This document shows positions 49,073-64,000 of a stretch of DNA of 64,000 bases, in pieces (position 1 is the stretch's first letter; every line of letters begins with the position of its first letter). Where the stretch lies: NCBI GenBank assembly GCA_023053685.1, contig JALIGW010000002.1, positions 252,539,239 to 252,603,238 of the forward strand, in the 5' to 3' direction. Position numbers and translations under genes: made by a program. Origin of the DNA: Diadophis punctatus similis. Taxonomy: Eukaryota; Chordata; Lepidosauria; Squamata; Dipsadidae. The notes under the pieces are model-generated. The model did no database searches and was not told the origin of the DNA. It saw only the letters and a program-made list of their open reading frames with translations.

Positions 49073-52000
49073 TAGATTTGTATGCCGCCCAACTCCCAGA
49101 GGGACTCTGGGCGGCTCACAGCATATTAAATACAAAATCTAAAAAAACAGTTAAAAAAATATTTAAGAACAAGATTAAAATAATGTAAACAATTAAAACA
49201 TTTTAAAGCATTTTAAAAAAAGCCACAATTTAAAAACCCAATGATGCACTCATGGGACCAAGAATAACAGGTGTTATATTAAAATCATTGGCCCCAGGCC
49301 TGTCGACAAAGCCATGTTTTTAATGCTTTAATGAAGGCTGGCAGGGTGGGAATTATGCGGATCTTGGGGGGTAATATATTCCAGAGAGCCGGTGCCGCCA
49401 CAGAGAAGGCCCTTGTTCGTGGGCCTGCCAGCCGACATTGTTTGGCTGACGGGACCACCAGCAGACCAACTCTGTGGGCTCTAATCGGTCTTAGGGAGGT
49501 ATGTTGGAGAAGGCGGTCTCGGAGGTAAACTGGTCCTAAGCCATGTAGGGCTTTAAAGGTAATCACCAACACCTTGAATTCCGCCCAGAGCCCTATGGGC
49601 AGCCAGTGCAGTTCGCGAAGGATGGGTGTCACATGGGTGTATCTAGGGACACCCATCACCACACGCGCTGCCGCATCCTGCACTAGCTGCAGTCTCCGAA
49701 CGTTCTTCGAGGGTAGCCCCATGTAGAGTGCGTTGCAATAGTCAAGGCGTGAGGTAACAAGGGCGTGAGTGACTGTCAGTAGTGCCTCCCGATCCAAGAA
49801 GGAACGCAACCGGTGCACAAGATGGACTTGTGCAAAGGTCCCTCTGGCCACAGCTGTTAGATGTTGGTCCAATTTTAGCTGTGGATCCAGAAGGACCCCC
49901 AAGTTGCAAGCCCGTTCTGAGGGGATCAAATTTCCCCCCCAGAACCAAGGAGGGACAGATGTCAATGTCCTTGGGAGGCAACATCCAAAGCCATTCGGTC
50001 TTATCCAGGTTGAGTTTGAGCCTGTTAACACCCATCCAGACCCTTACAGCGTCCAGACACCGGCACATCACATCAACTGCCTCACTGAATTGGCATGGAG
50101 TGGATATGTACAGCTGAGTGTCATCAGCGTACTGTTGGAACCTCACCTCATGCCTACGGATGATCTTACCCAACAGTTTCATGTAGATATTGAAAAGCAT
50201 AGGGGAAAGAATCGACCCCTGAGGAACCCCACATATGAGGGGTCTCGGGGTCGACCTCTGTCCCCCAGCCAACACCGACTGCGACCGGTCAGAGAGATAG
50301 GAGAACCACCGCAAAACGGTGCCTCCCACTCCCATCTCCCCAAGCCGTCGCAGAAGGATACCATGGTCAATGGTATCGAAAGCTGCTGAGAGGTCAAGTA
50401 GCACCAAGATGGAGGAGCAACCTCCATCTCGGGCTCGCCAGAGGTCATCCATCAGTGTGACCAAGGCAGTTTCTGTGCTGTGACCGGGCCTGAAACCCGA
50501 CTGAAAAGGGTCAAGATACTCCGTTTCATCCAAGAGCCATTGGAGTTGCAGCGCCACCACTTTCTCCACCACCTTCCCCATGAAGGAGAGGTTGGAGACT
50601 GGTTGATAGTTTTTAAGGTCAGTTGGGTCGAGGGATGGCTTCTTAAGGAGGGGCCTCACCACCGCAACCTTTAAAGGCTGGGGGAAGAACCCCTCTCTTA
50701 AAGAAGCGTTGATTAACTCCTGGAACCAACCTCGTGTCACCTCCCTACTTGCCGAGACAAGCCAGGAGGGGCACGGATCCAGCATACAAGTGGCGGAGCT
50801 TACCGCTCCAATGGCCTTGTCCACTTCCTCAGGGGTCACCAGGTCAAACTCTTCCCATAAAATGGGATTAAGATCTGCCCCTGTCATCTCGGCTTGCTTT
50901 GCCCAATTGGAGTCCAGGTCTATCCGAATCTGAGTGATTTTATCCGCCAGAAACTGTACGAATTCCTCAGCTCTCTCTTTGAAGTGGTTCCTCCGCCCCC
51001 ATCCCATTGAGAAGGGAGCGGGTCACCCTAAAAAGGGAGGCTGGGCGAGAATCTGCGGATGTGATAAGAGCGGAAAAATGCGAATATTTTGCCGCCCTTA
51101 TCGCCACTAGGTAAGTCCTAATAAAGGCTCTTAGTAGTGTTCGGTCGGATTCGGATTTACTGGCCCTCCATCGTCGCTCTAGGCGTCTCTTCTGGCGTTT
51201 CATCTCCCGGAGTTCCTCAGTGAACCAAGGTGCTCTCCGGGATCCACTGCCGCGGAGAGGCCGCAAAGGCGCAATTCTATCCAAAGCCCCCACTGCCGCC
51301 CTATGCCAGGCGGCTACTATGGCTTCGGAGGAATTGTGTACCAGGGATTCAGGTAAATCCCCAAGCTCCCTCTGAAACCTTTCCGGGTCCATTAGGCACC
51401 TGGGGCGGAACCACCTAGTCGGTTCCACCTCCCTGCGGTGAGGGAGTGGCGTGGAAAAGTCCAACCTTAACAGAGAATGATCTGACCATGACAAGGGAGA
51501 GATGACTAAATCCCTTTATTCCAGATCATTGATCCATTGCCCGGAGAGAAATACTAGGTCAAGTGTATGACCCCCCCTGTGAGTCGGACCTTGAATTACC
51601 TGGGACAGGTCCATGGTTGTCATGGAAGCCATGAACTCCCACTCCGCATCAGAGGAATCGCCCAGCGATGGCAGATTAAAGTCCCCAAGCACCATAAGTC
51701 TGGGGAACTCCACTGCCAGGCCGGCTACTGCCTCGAGCAGAGCGGGCAGGGCCATTGACACGCAGCTGGGAGGCAGGTACGTGAGCAATAGGCCCACCTG
51801 AACCCCTAGGTCCAACTTCACAAGGAGAGCCTCACACCCGACAATCTCCGGCGCAGGGATCCTACGAGGTAACAGACCCTTCTGGATGATAACTGCCACT
51901 CCGCCACCCCTTCCCTGGGGTCGAGGCTGATGCTGCACCTGAAACCCGTCTGGGCATATTTCCGAGAGGAGAACACCTCCCTCAGGGCCCAGCCAGGTCT

Positions 52001-52285
52001 CGGTTATACATGCCAGGTCGGCTCCCTCTTCTAGGATAAGATCCAGAACGAGGGGAGCCTTGTTGACAATTGACCTGGCATTCAGCAGCAGAAGCTTGAG
52101 CCCAGGGCCCTGACAACCCTGGTCCCCAGGCCTTCGAGTTGACTCCAAGGGGTTAGCACATGGAATCACTTGCAAGTAGCGAATCCTAGTTCTCCGACCC
52201 ACCCCTTGGCTCCCACCATATCTCCCCCTCCCCATAATGTTCCGGCTCTCCTACTCTCCTCCTCTCCAGAGATCCACTCCCCCGC
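49073..52285 (-). mobile_element. L2-clade LINE, 5'-truncated
   Basis: 3' UTR with GCCGCCCAACTCCC at 49085 and the ORF at 49285-52235. The 5' end is near GGGGCGGGGGAGTGGATCTC. More diverged from the copy at 27918 than the copy at 52672 is. Confidence 0.88.
49285..52235 (-). pseudogene. L2 ORF2 with several frameshifts
   Basis: Endonuclease in 51516-52235 (LNARSIVNKA, ITETWLGPEGG, VLGDFNLPS). A break near 51510, then 50967-51494, another break near 50985, then the RT in 49742-51007 ([35 protein letters not shown]). A last frameshift near 49900 leads to the C-terminal part ending KTWLCRQA. The catalytic residues remain, but at least three frameshifts inactivate it. Confidence 0.87.
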
Positions 52286-52489
52286 CCTATAATATGGAAA
52301 CTTGGAAAGACTGTAAAATTTGCTGCCTAATTGTTAGGGAGAAGCCATGCTATAAGTGATTTTATTTGCTGTATTGTGTGATATATTGTGTGTATAAGAA
52401 TTTTTATTTATATTTTGTCAGACTTCTTTTGTGAACATGTACTCTTTTTCCATTGCTGCAGTTTTTTCCTCTAATATTATGTCTGAAAA
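52286..52489. other. AT-rich intergenic sequence
   Basis: Short AT-rich stretch between two L2 copies; nothing recognised. Confidence 0.5.
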
Positions 52490-52672
<183 letters not shown>

Positions 52673-54335
52673 ATGGATTTATATGCCGCCCAACTCCCAG
52701 GGGATTCTGGGCGGCTCACAACATGTCAATCCATTTTCCAATATAAAAAGACACAACAATTTAAAAGCTACAAAAATTAAAAAGAGCATCTAACATTCAT
52801 AACCAAGGGGGGAGACCCATATCTGGTCTAGTTGGTCTCACTTTCAACCCACCTGCCGGAAGAGCCAAGTTTTTATTGCTTTACGGAAGGCCAGCAGGGT
52901 GGGGATAGTCCTGATCTCTGGAGGAAGCTGGTTCCAAAGGGAGGGAGCTCCCACAGAGAAGGCTCTCCCCCTCGGCCCCGCCAATCGGCATTGCTTGGTC
53001 GATGGGACCTGGAGGAGACCAACTCTGTGGGCCCTAACCGGTCGTAGGGAGGTATGCGGCAGGATGCGGTCCCGAAGGTAACCTGGCCCTGAGCCATGTA
53101 GGGCTTTAAAGGTTAAAACCAACACCTTAAATTAGATCCGGAGACTAATGGGCAGCCAATGCAGCTGGCGGAGGATAGGTGTTACGTGGGTGTATCTAGG
53201 TACACCCACCACAGCTCGCGCAGCTGCATTTTGCACCAATTGCAGTCGCCGGACACTCTTCAAGGGTAGCCCCATGTAGAGCGCGTTGCACTAATCCAGT
53301 CGGGAGGTGATAAGGGCGTGAGTGACTGTGAGAAGTGCCTCCTTCTCCAAGTAGGGTCGCAATTGGTGCACCAGACGGACCTGTGCAAAGGTCCCCCTAG
53401 CCACAGCTGAAAGCTGTTGCTCCAATTTTAGCTGTGGATCTAGGAGGACACCCAAATTGCGGACCCGTTCTGAGGGGGCTAATTTCTCCCCCCCCCCAAG
53501 AACCAAGGAGGGACAGTTGATCAAATCCTTAGGAGGCAGTATCTACAACCACTCATTCTTGTCAGGGTTAGGTTTTAGCCGGTTCATCCCCATCCAGACC
53601 CTAACATCGTCCAGGCAACGGCCCATTACGTCCACAGCTTCCCTGAATTGAGACGGGGTGGAGATGTACAACTGGATATCATCAGCATACTGCTGATACC
53701 TCACCCCGTGTCGTCGGATGATCTCACCCAGTGGTTTCATGTAGATGTTAAAAAGGATGGGCGAGAGGACCGAGCCCTGCGGCACCCCACAAAGTAGGGG
53801 CCTAGGGCTCGACCTCTGCCCTCCTGTCAACACCGACTGCGTCCTATCAGAGAGGTAGGAGGAGAACCACTGTAAAACAGTTCCACCCACTCCCACCTCG
53901 CTGAGACGACGCAGAAGGATACCATGGTCAATGGTATCGAAAGCCGCTGAGAGGTCAAGTAGCACCAGGATGGAGGAATAACCACCATCCCAGGCTCGCC
54001 GGAGATCATCCAAAGCAGTTTCCGTACTGTAGCCACGCCTGAAACCCAATTGAAAGGGATCTAGAAAATCAGTGTCATCCAACAGCTGTAGGAGCTGGAG
54101 CGCCACCACTTTCTCTACAACCTTCCCCGCAAAGGGAAGGTTGGAGACCGGATGGGAGTTCTTTAAATCTGCCGGGTCCAGGGAAGGTTTATTGAGGAGG
54201 GGTCTCACCACCAATGTTCTCTCTAAGCTGCGCAGCTGCGCGGCCGCGCACGTGTCAAGAAAAACCTGCGCAGCAGTTTCCAACTGCAGCGCAGTTGTTT
54301 AGTCCAAGGTCCCTTCCAGCTCTATTCTGATTGAA

Positions 54336-55722
54336 GTCGTCAGCCGCTGCGTCTCGCCTTGCTCCTCCTCAAGGAAGCTGCAGCTCTTTTAGGGCGCTGG
54401 CAGGAAAACGGCTTCCTTTCCTATCGTCCTGCCTCCCAGAAGATGCGACGGCACCTTCGGTTTTGTCTTGTTCCTTCTGAACGGCCCAGGGACGTGAAGG
54501 CTGGTCAGAGGATTCATTCTCTCTCCCTCTTTTTCTGTTATTTTGCCGTCAGCCTCTGCAACCCCGGTTATTAACTGAATACACATTTCTGCCCTTTCAG
54601 CCAGTTTAGCTCTGCTTAACCTCGCAGTTGCACCTTTCCTTCCTGCTCCTCACAACCCCGAGCAGAACAATTTCCTCTGTGTGTGTGTGTGTTATGGGTT
54701 AATATTTCTCGTTCCTTCAAATGGGCTGGTTTTTATACACCGGAAGTCACAAGAGAGAACCCTGCATCGCTAGGATTTGGCTTGGGGCAGGGTGGAGGGA
54801 AGAAAAAAGTGTGTTGCATGACGGCTTTCTTCGCCCCACCTTCTAATTTTTGTAGTCAGTTACCCAAGCGAAGTTTTCATGAGTGCGATTTTCAAGGCTT
54901 TTTTATTTGAAACAATGAATCGGTCAAAAGGCAAGGAAAGTACCAAGAGAGTGTCCCTTTTAAAAGTATGCTGTAAAAATAAAAGGACTGTAAACACATT
55001 TGCAAATGCTAAAGAAATAGCACATTGAAGTCATCCTCACTTCAGACGATGAGTTCATTTCTGTCTTCCCTATCTACTTCCTTCAACCTTGCCAAGCAGA
55101 GTAGCTATTTTTTCTAGTACACACAGTTTTGTCACATGTCCAAAATATGAACTTTTGCTACTGATAATTACAGAACCAGGATTGGTTCTTTAATTCTTCT
55201 TGCAGCACATGTTGCTTTCTCTATTGGTTACATTATATTTTTGATCTTGTGTCCTTTGCCTTTTCTGAAACCCTCCTGTTAGGTTGAAAATTTAAAGGTT
55301 TTGTTCATTCTTCTAAAAAAAAATCAGCATAGTCTATAAAAAACAGTTTTCATTTTTTATATCAAATACATTTGTTGTAATACTGTTACTTTGGGATGAT
55401 TCTAATTTCACTGAGATAAACTGGGACAATGTATGAATACTTTATGGTTTTGCTTTGCTTTGCATATAAGAGAAGTAGGATTACTCATTGATATGTTTAT
55501 GCAAGCTAGATGTATTTTGTTTAATAAATTAATTTGATAGGTGCAAATAGGTGCCAATTGAAAAAGTAATCAAACTTAATAGATTGAAATTAATATTTAA
55601 TATTTCTGATTTTGAATATTTTTAAAGTTTGCATCAATCAAACTTGTCTAATATTGCACAATCACAGAATTGTTTCCAGGTAAAAGGGATTTAATGTTTT
55701 CTAACCATCCAATATTGTATAT
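54336..55722. other. Internal segment of the composite insertion, unidentified
   Basis: The first 300 bases are CpG-containing and pyrimidine-rich, then there is a (TG)n run near 54680 and AT-rich sequence. Several short frames occur but none with a recognisable domain. It could be cargo of host origin or remains of an autonomous element. Confidence 0.4.
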
Positions 55723-55856
55723 CATGGGTGTCAAACTCGCAGCCTCACATTGCCATCACGTGACATTTCATGATGTTTTTTCCATTCGCGGAGCTGGGGT
55801 GGGCATGGCTTGCATGTGACACATCCAGCCCATGGGCCACCAGTTTGACACCTCTG
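55723..55856. mobile_element. Small hAT-like MITE
   Basis: Ends CATGGGTGTCAAACTC and AGTTTGACACCTCTG, close to the termini of the complete hAT at 32235. Flanked by TGTATAT on both sides (55716-55722, 55857-55863). Confidence 0.7.
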
Positions 55857-56544
55857 TGTATATTGTCTTAATTTTTTCATTATGCATATTTTACTGTCTA
55901 GAAGGTTTTTAAGAAATAAAATATTTTGCAATGCAAATTGAAAATGTTCTTATGGGAATGTATTAATTTGGATATATTATGTGATATCAAGTTGAATAGT
56001 GAACCTTAGCAACCACATAGAAGTTTTTCCCACATTGTGTAAAGAAAAGTTATGGAAAGCTTCCACTTCAAAATTTTATCTCTGTTCTTCATTTTAATTA
56101 AAATAGTTATATTCAGACTATAGTGATTTATATACAAGTGTTGTAGGATACTAAAAAAAAAGGTATGCCCACAATGTTTGTAATAAAATGCAATGTTACA
56201 AATATCAAAAGGTGTAGAAGGCAGTGTAAACATATTTTTCTAAAATAAAAGTTTTGTAAATAATTTTATTCTTATTTCATTCTATTTAAGTTTCACTCTT
56301 TTTTAAAACAACAGTTTATTTTTGTGTCACCTTGTGTCAGTGTGCTCTACCTTACCCCACTCAGACCAGTTCTGTTCCTCACTATCTTGTAGTTTAGTTG
56401 TGTCTGATCACTGGTTGGATGCTGTAATCATTAAATAAATGAGCGATTATAAGTTGAGGACTACTTGTATCAAAATTTGAGAGCTGTTAAGGTGGAGCAA
56501 GAGTCAGAAACCAGCTAGATGAGCTTTATTTTATTTAGATTTAT

Positions 56545-56670
56545 TATTAGAGTTGGAAGGGACCTTGTAGGTCATCTAGTCCAACCCCCTGCTCAAGCAG
56601 GAGTTCCTACACCATTTGAGACAGATGGCAGTCCAGTCTCTCCTTGAAGGTCACAATTTACTTAGGCTTC
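56545..56670 (-). mobile_element. CR1 LINE 3'-end fragment
   Basis: Reads AGAGTTGGAAGGGACCTTG, then CCAACCCCCTGCTCAAGCAG and a TCCAGTCTCTCCTTGAAGG segment, the reverse of the CR1 3' end. A scrap of the TA-target MITE (AAGTTGAGGACTAC) lies just before, at 56450-56465. Confidence 0.8.
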
Positions 56671-56855
56671 TCTACTCTCAGCCCCTTGAGATGACTAGGT
56701 TAAGAAATAGATATCACAAGGATGATTAGAACTGTATTTTTGTAGGGAAGAATGTTAAATAAAAATAAGAATCTTGAAATGTAGCATTCTTGGTACTCTC
56801 TGAGCTTGTTTGCTTGCAGATGGTTCATTGACCAATTTTGTAATATCAGTGTGAG

Positions 56856-57052
56856 CAATGTTCCCTCTAAGCTGCGCTGCTGCGCACATGACAAGAAAAC
56901 ATCGCTCGGCAGTTTCCAACTGCCGCGCAGTGATTTTTAATGTCACAGCGTTTATTTGCGTATTTGCTGTAAATGTGCTCAGGCATGAAAATATGCCACT
57001 CAAACACTATACTTTTCCGCACACACTGGAAAAAAAATTAGAGGGAACATTG
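56856..57052. mobile_element. Short complete copy of the CAATGTTCCCTC element
   Basis: 197 bases with both termini, CAATGTTCCCTCTAA and its complement. After the left terminus it reads GCTGCGCTGCTGCGC and a CAGTTTCCAACTGC palindrome, the same as the left end of the composite insertion. Confidence 0.8.
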
Positions 57053-58860
57053 CTCACCACCGCAAATTTTAAGGGTTGCGGGACGGACCCCTCTCTCAAA
57101 GAAGCGTTGACCAACGCCTGGAGCCAGCCGCGTGAAACCTTCCCGGTGGCCGAAACCAGCCAGGAAGGACACGGGTCCAATAAACAAGTGGCAGAGCTCA
57201 TCGCTCCTATGGCCCTGTCTACATCATCAGGAGTAACCGGTTCAAACTCGTCCCATATAACAGGACTAAGACCTGTCCCTGTCAACTCGGCCTGTACTGC
57301 CCAATCGGAGTCCAAGTCTGACTGGATCTGAGCGATTTTATCCGCCAGAAACTGAGCAAATTCCTCAGCTCTACCCTGCAAGGGCTCCTCACCTCCCCCC
57401 TTTGTCAGGAGGGAACGAGTAACCCTAAACAGGGCGGCTGGGCGTGAATCGGCGGATGCAATAAGAGCGGAGAAATGCAAACGTTTCGCCGCCCTTATCG
57501 CCACTAAGTAAGTCCTAATAAAGGATCTTAGAAGTGTTCGGTCAGATTCAGCTTTACTGGACCGCCAGCGTTGCTCTAGGTGTCTCTTATGGCGTTTCAT
57601 CTCCCGGAGCTCCTCGGTAAACCAAGGAGCCTTCCTGGATCCGCTGCCACGGAGAGGCCGCAAAGGCGCAATTCGATCTAAAGCCCCCGCTGCCGCTTGG
57701 TTCCAGGCAGCAACAAGAGACTCAGATGAGTTGTGTACCAGGGATTCAGGTATTTCCCCAAGTTCCCTCTGGAATCCCTCGGGTCCATTAGGCGCCTTGG
57801 GCGGAACCACTTAATCGGTCCCGCCTCCTTGCGGTGGAGGAGTGGTGCCATGAAATCCAACCTCGGAAGGAAATGATCTGACCACGACAAGGGTACTGTG
57901 ACTAAACCCCTCAGCCTCAGATCATCTCTCCACTGCCCCGAGAGAAACACTAGGTCAAGTGTGTGACCTCCCTCATGAGTCGGACCCTGAACTACTTGGG
58001 TCAGGTCCATGGTTGTCATGGAAGCCATGAACTCCTGGACTGCCTCCGAGGTTTCGCAGGGTGATGGCAGGTTGAAGTCCCCCAGCACCATCAACCTGGG
58101 GAACTCAATTGCCAGCCCCGCTATCGCCTCGAGCAGAACAGGCAGGGCGTTTGCAACGCAGCTAGGAGGCAAGTACGTTAGCAAAAGGCCCACCTGAACC
58201 CCTAAGTCCAACTTCAAAAGGAGCGTCTCACACCCAACAATCTCCGGGGCAGGGTTCCTTCGAGGATTCTGGCGAGCTATAATAGTCACTCCTCCACCTC
58301 CTCCCTGGGATCGCGGCTGATGCTGAATTGAGAACCCGTCCGGGCACATCTCAGAAAGGGGGACACCCCCCTCCTGGCCTAGCCAGGTTTCAGTAATGCA
58401 TGCCAGGTCCGCCCCCTCTTCCAGGATTAAATCCCGTACAAGGGAGGCCTTGTTAGTAATCGACCTGGCATTCAACAGCAGCAGCTTGAGCCCGGGGTCC
58501 TGAATTCCCCGGTCACCAGGTACTTGGGCTGAGCTAGATGGAACCAAGTCAGAGGGGCCGGAACAGGAAATCGCTTGGAGACAGCGAGTTCTAGTTCCCC
58601 GAGAGTGGCCTACCCCTCGGCTCCCACCATACCTACCTCTCCCCATTATGACCATAATGCTTCGACCCTCCCCCCACCCAGGGATCCCCTCCCCATCCCT
58701 GCTGGTCCTCTTCTCTCCCTGCAGGCCATACATACCATTCATACTGAGCCGGGGGTCGAAATCAAGTCCCCCTCCGCTTCTGTTTCCACACTCAGCAGAC
58801 GGGGCTCGAACTCTCATCCCCGACTCACTCATTCTATCCAAACTAATCAATTACACTAAA

Positions 58861-59321
58861 CATTTCATCCACCCAAATATATCAACATACATTCACACAT
58901 AAATATCCTTTCATCCCAAATCCACTACACCCACCCAAAAATAATTCAATCAATTCCATCAGTCAATTTCATTCCAATTTCAGTCCTTAAAAACATCCAA
59001 CCTCCACTCATACCAACATACACACTACCACAGGGGAAGAGTTTAAAAACAGCAATAATACAGGGAGATAAATAAGAGCCAATAAAAAACCCTTACAAGC
59101 CCACAACCAGAGCCAATAGATTGTAAAGTTAATTTTCATAGGTGTAATAGTCCAACTAAAAATGTCAGTTAGCCAAAGAGTCTTCTTAGTGGGGGGGAAT
59201 ATCCAGATAATCCTAAAACCCCCAACTAGTCCACCGGCGTTATGCTTTATGAGCCTCAGGTGTTCAGCAGCAACGTCATCAGGAAGAATAAAAGTCACAA
59301 TTTGCCCCCAGTTTGTTAAAC
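58861..59321. other. Possible L2 5' region
   Basis: A pyrimidine-rich, C/A-rich strand reading away from the L2 ORF. It shows only weak resemblance to the 5' region of the L2 at 11430-12540. No gene. Confidence 0.4.
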
Positions 59322-59457
59322 CAGTGTTTCCCAACCTAGGCAACTTGAAGATGTCTGGACTTCAACTCCCAGAATTCCCCAGCCAGCGAATGCTGGCTGG
59401 GGAATTCTGGGAGTTGAAGTCCAGACATCTTCAAGTTGCCTAGGTTGGGAAACACTA
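59322..59457. mobile_element. Palindromic hAT-like MITE (136 bp)
   Basis: Almost perfect palindrome: CAGTGTTTCCCAACC at the left and its complement at the right, with GAATTCTGGGAGTTGAAGTC in both arms. A perfect 8-bp target duplication TGTTAAAC lies at 59314-59321 and 59458-59465. Confidence 0.92.
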
Positions 59458-59465
59458 TGTTAAAC

Positions 59466-60002
59466 CATCCTTAATAGTCTGCGTTAAAATTTCCAGGGTA
59501 AGCCCCACGACACCTGTTTTTTCAGTATTGCCTTTCTTCAATAATCTCTGGGAGACCAGCTGGACTGCTATATTGTCCTCACGAGCCCTCCACATCGTCT
59601 CCTCTGCCCATGTGATCGTCTCAGGCCTGATGGAAAAGGAGACCGAGAGAAGAAGTAAAAAAAAAACGTTCCTAGGCTGAGAATGGAAAGCCAGAGAGAT
59701 GAAAGTTCTGGCTACGTTGTAAGAAGCCAGGAAGGCAGGGGAAAAAAAGAAACCAGGAGGCTCCGCTTCGTTCCGATCGCCTCTTTCCAGTCGTCCCGTT
59801 TCTCTTCAGGGGGCCACACCCCCACACTACTCGGTCGTTTCTCCGCTCGGCCAATAACAGGGCTTTTCACGAAAGGGTAGATTAATCCAAGGGGGGTGTC
59901 GCAAACAGTCTCTCCACAGTCCAAGGCCTCCCAGAAAAAGTGGGGGAGGGACGTATGGGCTATAGTCCGAATCTTCAGGTTGCACCGGGGACGGGATAGG
60001 GG
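59466..60002. other. Sequence between the MITE and unit D, unidentified
   Basis: Purine-rich then GC-richer sequence with short frames only. The break to unit homology at 60003 is sharp. Confidence 0.45.
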
Positions 60003-60150
60003 TTCATGAATAAACTACAGCAAATAGTCCAGGCTGAGGGGAAATTAGAGCCTATCAGGACAAAATTAATGGCTCTCGTGAAATAATGTATCTTTAGAAA
60101 CATTACTGCAGAATATTAGTATACAGGCAGGGGCGAGGTAACTATTATTA

Positions 60151-60516
60151 CAGGTAGTCCTCAACTTACAATCACAATTGAACCCAAAATTTATGTTGCT
60201 AAGCGAGACAGTTGTTAAGTGAGTTTTGCCCCATTTTACCACCTTTCTTGCCACATTTCTTAACTGAATGACTGCAGTTATTAAATTTGTAACACAGTTG
60301 TTAAGTGAATCTGGCTTCCCCATTGATTTGGCTTGTCAGAAGGTCCCAAAAGGGGATCCCATGACCCCATGACATTGCAACCATCAGTTGCCAAGCATCT
60401 GAATGTTGATGCTGCCATGGTCCTAAGTATGAAACAGGGTCATAAGTCACTTTTTTCAATGACAATGTAACTTTGAATGGTCACTAAATGAATGGTTGTA
60501 AGTCAAGGACTACCAG
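60151..60516. mobile_element. MITE with TA target site (unit D copy)
   Basis: Same ends and position as 7607-7972; nearly identical to the unit B copy. Confidence 0.8.
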
Positions 60517-60849
60517 TATCTTGGAATGGTTACTGTCTCTGCAATAGTACATTCTAACCACTGTGCCTCCAGGACGCCTCTCATTCTGAAATACATCAAA
60601 TTGGATACAATAAGAATGGTTTGATGCTTAATCCTAATTCTCATTTACTGAGTCATTGATTTTTGCAAGCAAATCCTCTTGTGTCTGAGCATTTCTTCTG
60701 GTTCAGTCTCTGATGTCTAAATAAACTTGGCACTTTGGCTGAAAATAATCCAGCAAGCTGAAAACGAACAACGTATATCCCTGTGAACTCTTGAAAGATT
60801 TAGAAGATCCCATCAAGCTTTCCTTCCAATAAGAAAGCTGATGGTTTTC

Positions 60850-61146
60850 CTCCTGTGTGTGTCCGCTTGTCTTTAATGATAGTAGTGACCGAAACACTAA
60901 CCACAGTTTGGGCATCTGAATGGCTTCTGATCTATGTGTAAACTGACATGATTTATTAGATTAGACCTACTTGTGAGAGCTTTCCCACAATTGGGACATT
61001 CAAAGAGTTCCTCTTCTGTGTCAGTTCCCTATTATTCCACAAGGTGGGAATTCCAACTGAAAATTTTCCCACAATACAGGAACACATCCAGTGTGAGTCC
61101 TCTGGTGTATCAGGTTGGAATTTCGACAGTCTGGACACTCATACAG
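60850..61146 (-). pseudogene. Decayed zinc fingers 3' of ZNF-D
   Basis: Same relics as 22080-22372. Here the ECPNCGKAL remnant still has both Cys, where unit B has Phe, so unit D keeps the more ancestral form. Confidence 0.7.

Positions 61147-64000
<2,854 letters not shown>

Larger units (their letters stand above)
54212..57052. mobile_element. Composite hAT-like insertion
   Basis: Outer ends CAATGTTCTCTCTAA and the complement of CAATGTTCCCTCTAA, with a perfect 8-bp target duplication CTCACCAC (54204-54211, 57053-57060). The left end continues AGCTGCGCAGCTGCGC; the right end includes a complete short relative (56856-57052). Between them are a CR1 tail (54302-54335), a GC-rich then AT-rich segment (54336-56540), a nested MITE and a CR1 fragment. 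No transposase was found. A 37-residue frame with ATG at 54914-54916 is unassigned. Confidence 0.8.
52844..58850 (-). pseudogene. L2 ORF2, interrupted and frameshifted
   Basis: Endonuclease in 57678-58850 (LNARSITNKA, ITETWLGQEGG, VLGDFNLPSP). It overlaps a second frame, 57007-57810, that runs to the insertion. After the insertion comes the RT in 53543-54283, with [29 protein letters not shown] and YADD (followed by IQLY). Frameshifts near 53535 and 53285 precede the C-terminal end at 52844. A deletion removed a few codons in the TALVTLMDDLW block. Inactive. Confidence 0.87.
60003..61146. repeat. 3' flank of ZNF unit D (segmental duplication)
   Basis: From GTTCATGAAT onward collinear with 21230-22372 and 40587-41718, at high similarity. 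Includes the MITE and decayed fingers listed separately. No active gene. Confidence 0.85.

Overview
The window is vertebrate nuclear DNA, most likely from a squamate reptile and probably a snake. The evidence is the repeat content: L2-clade and CR1-clade LINEs with AAATA-type tails, an L1, a tRNA-derived squamate SINE, many hAT-like elements and long pentanucleotide microsatellites. All species and family assignments come from reading the sequence; no database was searched.

The backbone is a tandem array of duplicated units, each carrying one large poly-C2H2 zinc-finger gene on the minus strand. The four genes are ZNF-A (12823-14949, cut short by a stop), ZNF-B (22373-24649), ZNF-C (41719-43914) and ZNF-D (61147-63510). 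Each has a long single-exon finger array with TGEKPY linkers. Upstream of A, B and C lies a conserved GC-rich block that looks like a noncoding first exon with a GTGAGT donor and ETS-like motifs (about 17.3, 37.2 and 47.5 kb). Remnants of further units lie at 3.9-5.5 kb, with an inverted promoter copy, and at 19.7-20.5 kb. No KRAB, SCAN or BTB domain is visible in the window.

Almost everything else is transposable elements, often nested. (1) An 1.8-kb hAT-like element (1595-3402) appears to carry a captured first exon of the pseudouridine synthase gene TRUB2. (2) An L1 (26761-36950) sits in the presumed first intron of ZNF-B and is itself split by an almost intact L2 (27918-31131) and by a 2.9-kb hAT (32235-35148) with an uninterrupted transposase. 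(3) There are near full-length but frameshifted L2 copies at 8236-12540, 49073-52285 and 52672-58860; the last is split by a 2.84-kb composite hAT insertion. (4) CR1 fragments and MITEs are scattered throughout.

Because the units are paralogous, several insertions have an unoccupied counterpart elsewhere in the window. This gives exact ends and target-site duplications: 8 bp for the hAT-like elements and TA for the 44.8-kb element. The genes do not form a pathway. The coherent picture is a zinc-finger cluster that expands by tandem duplication and finger turnover while it collects transposons. I found no evidence of a wholly new type of system. The most notable items are the gene-capturing hAT element, the intact hAT transposase and the finger-array turnover.
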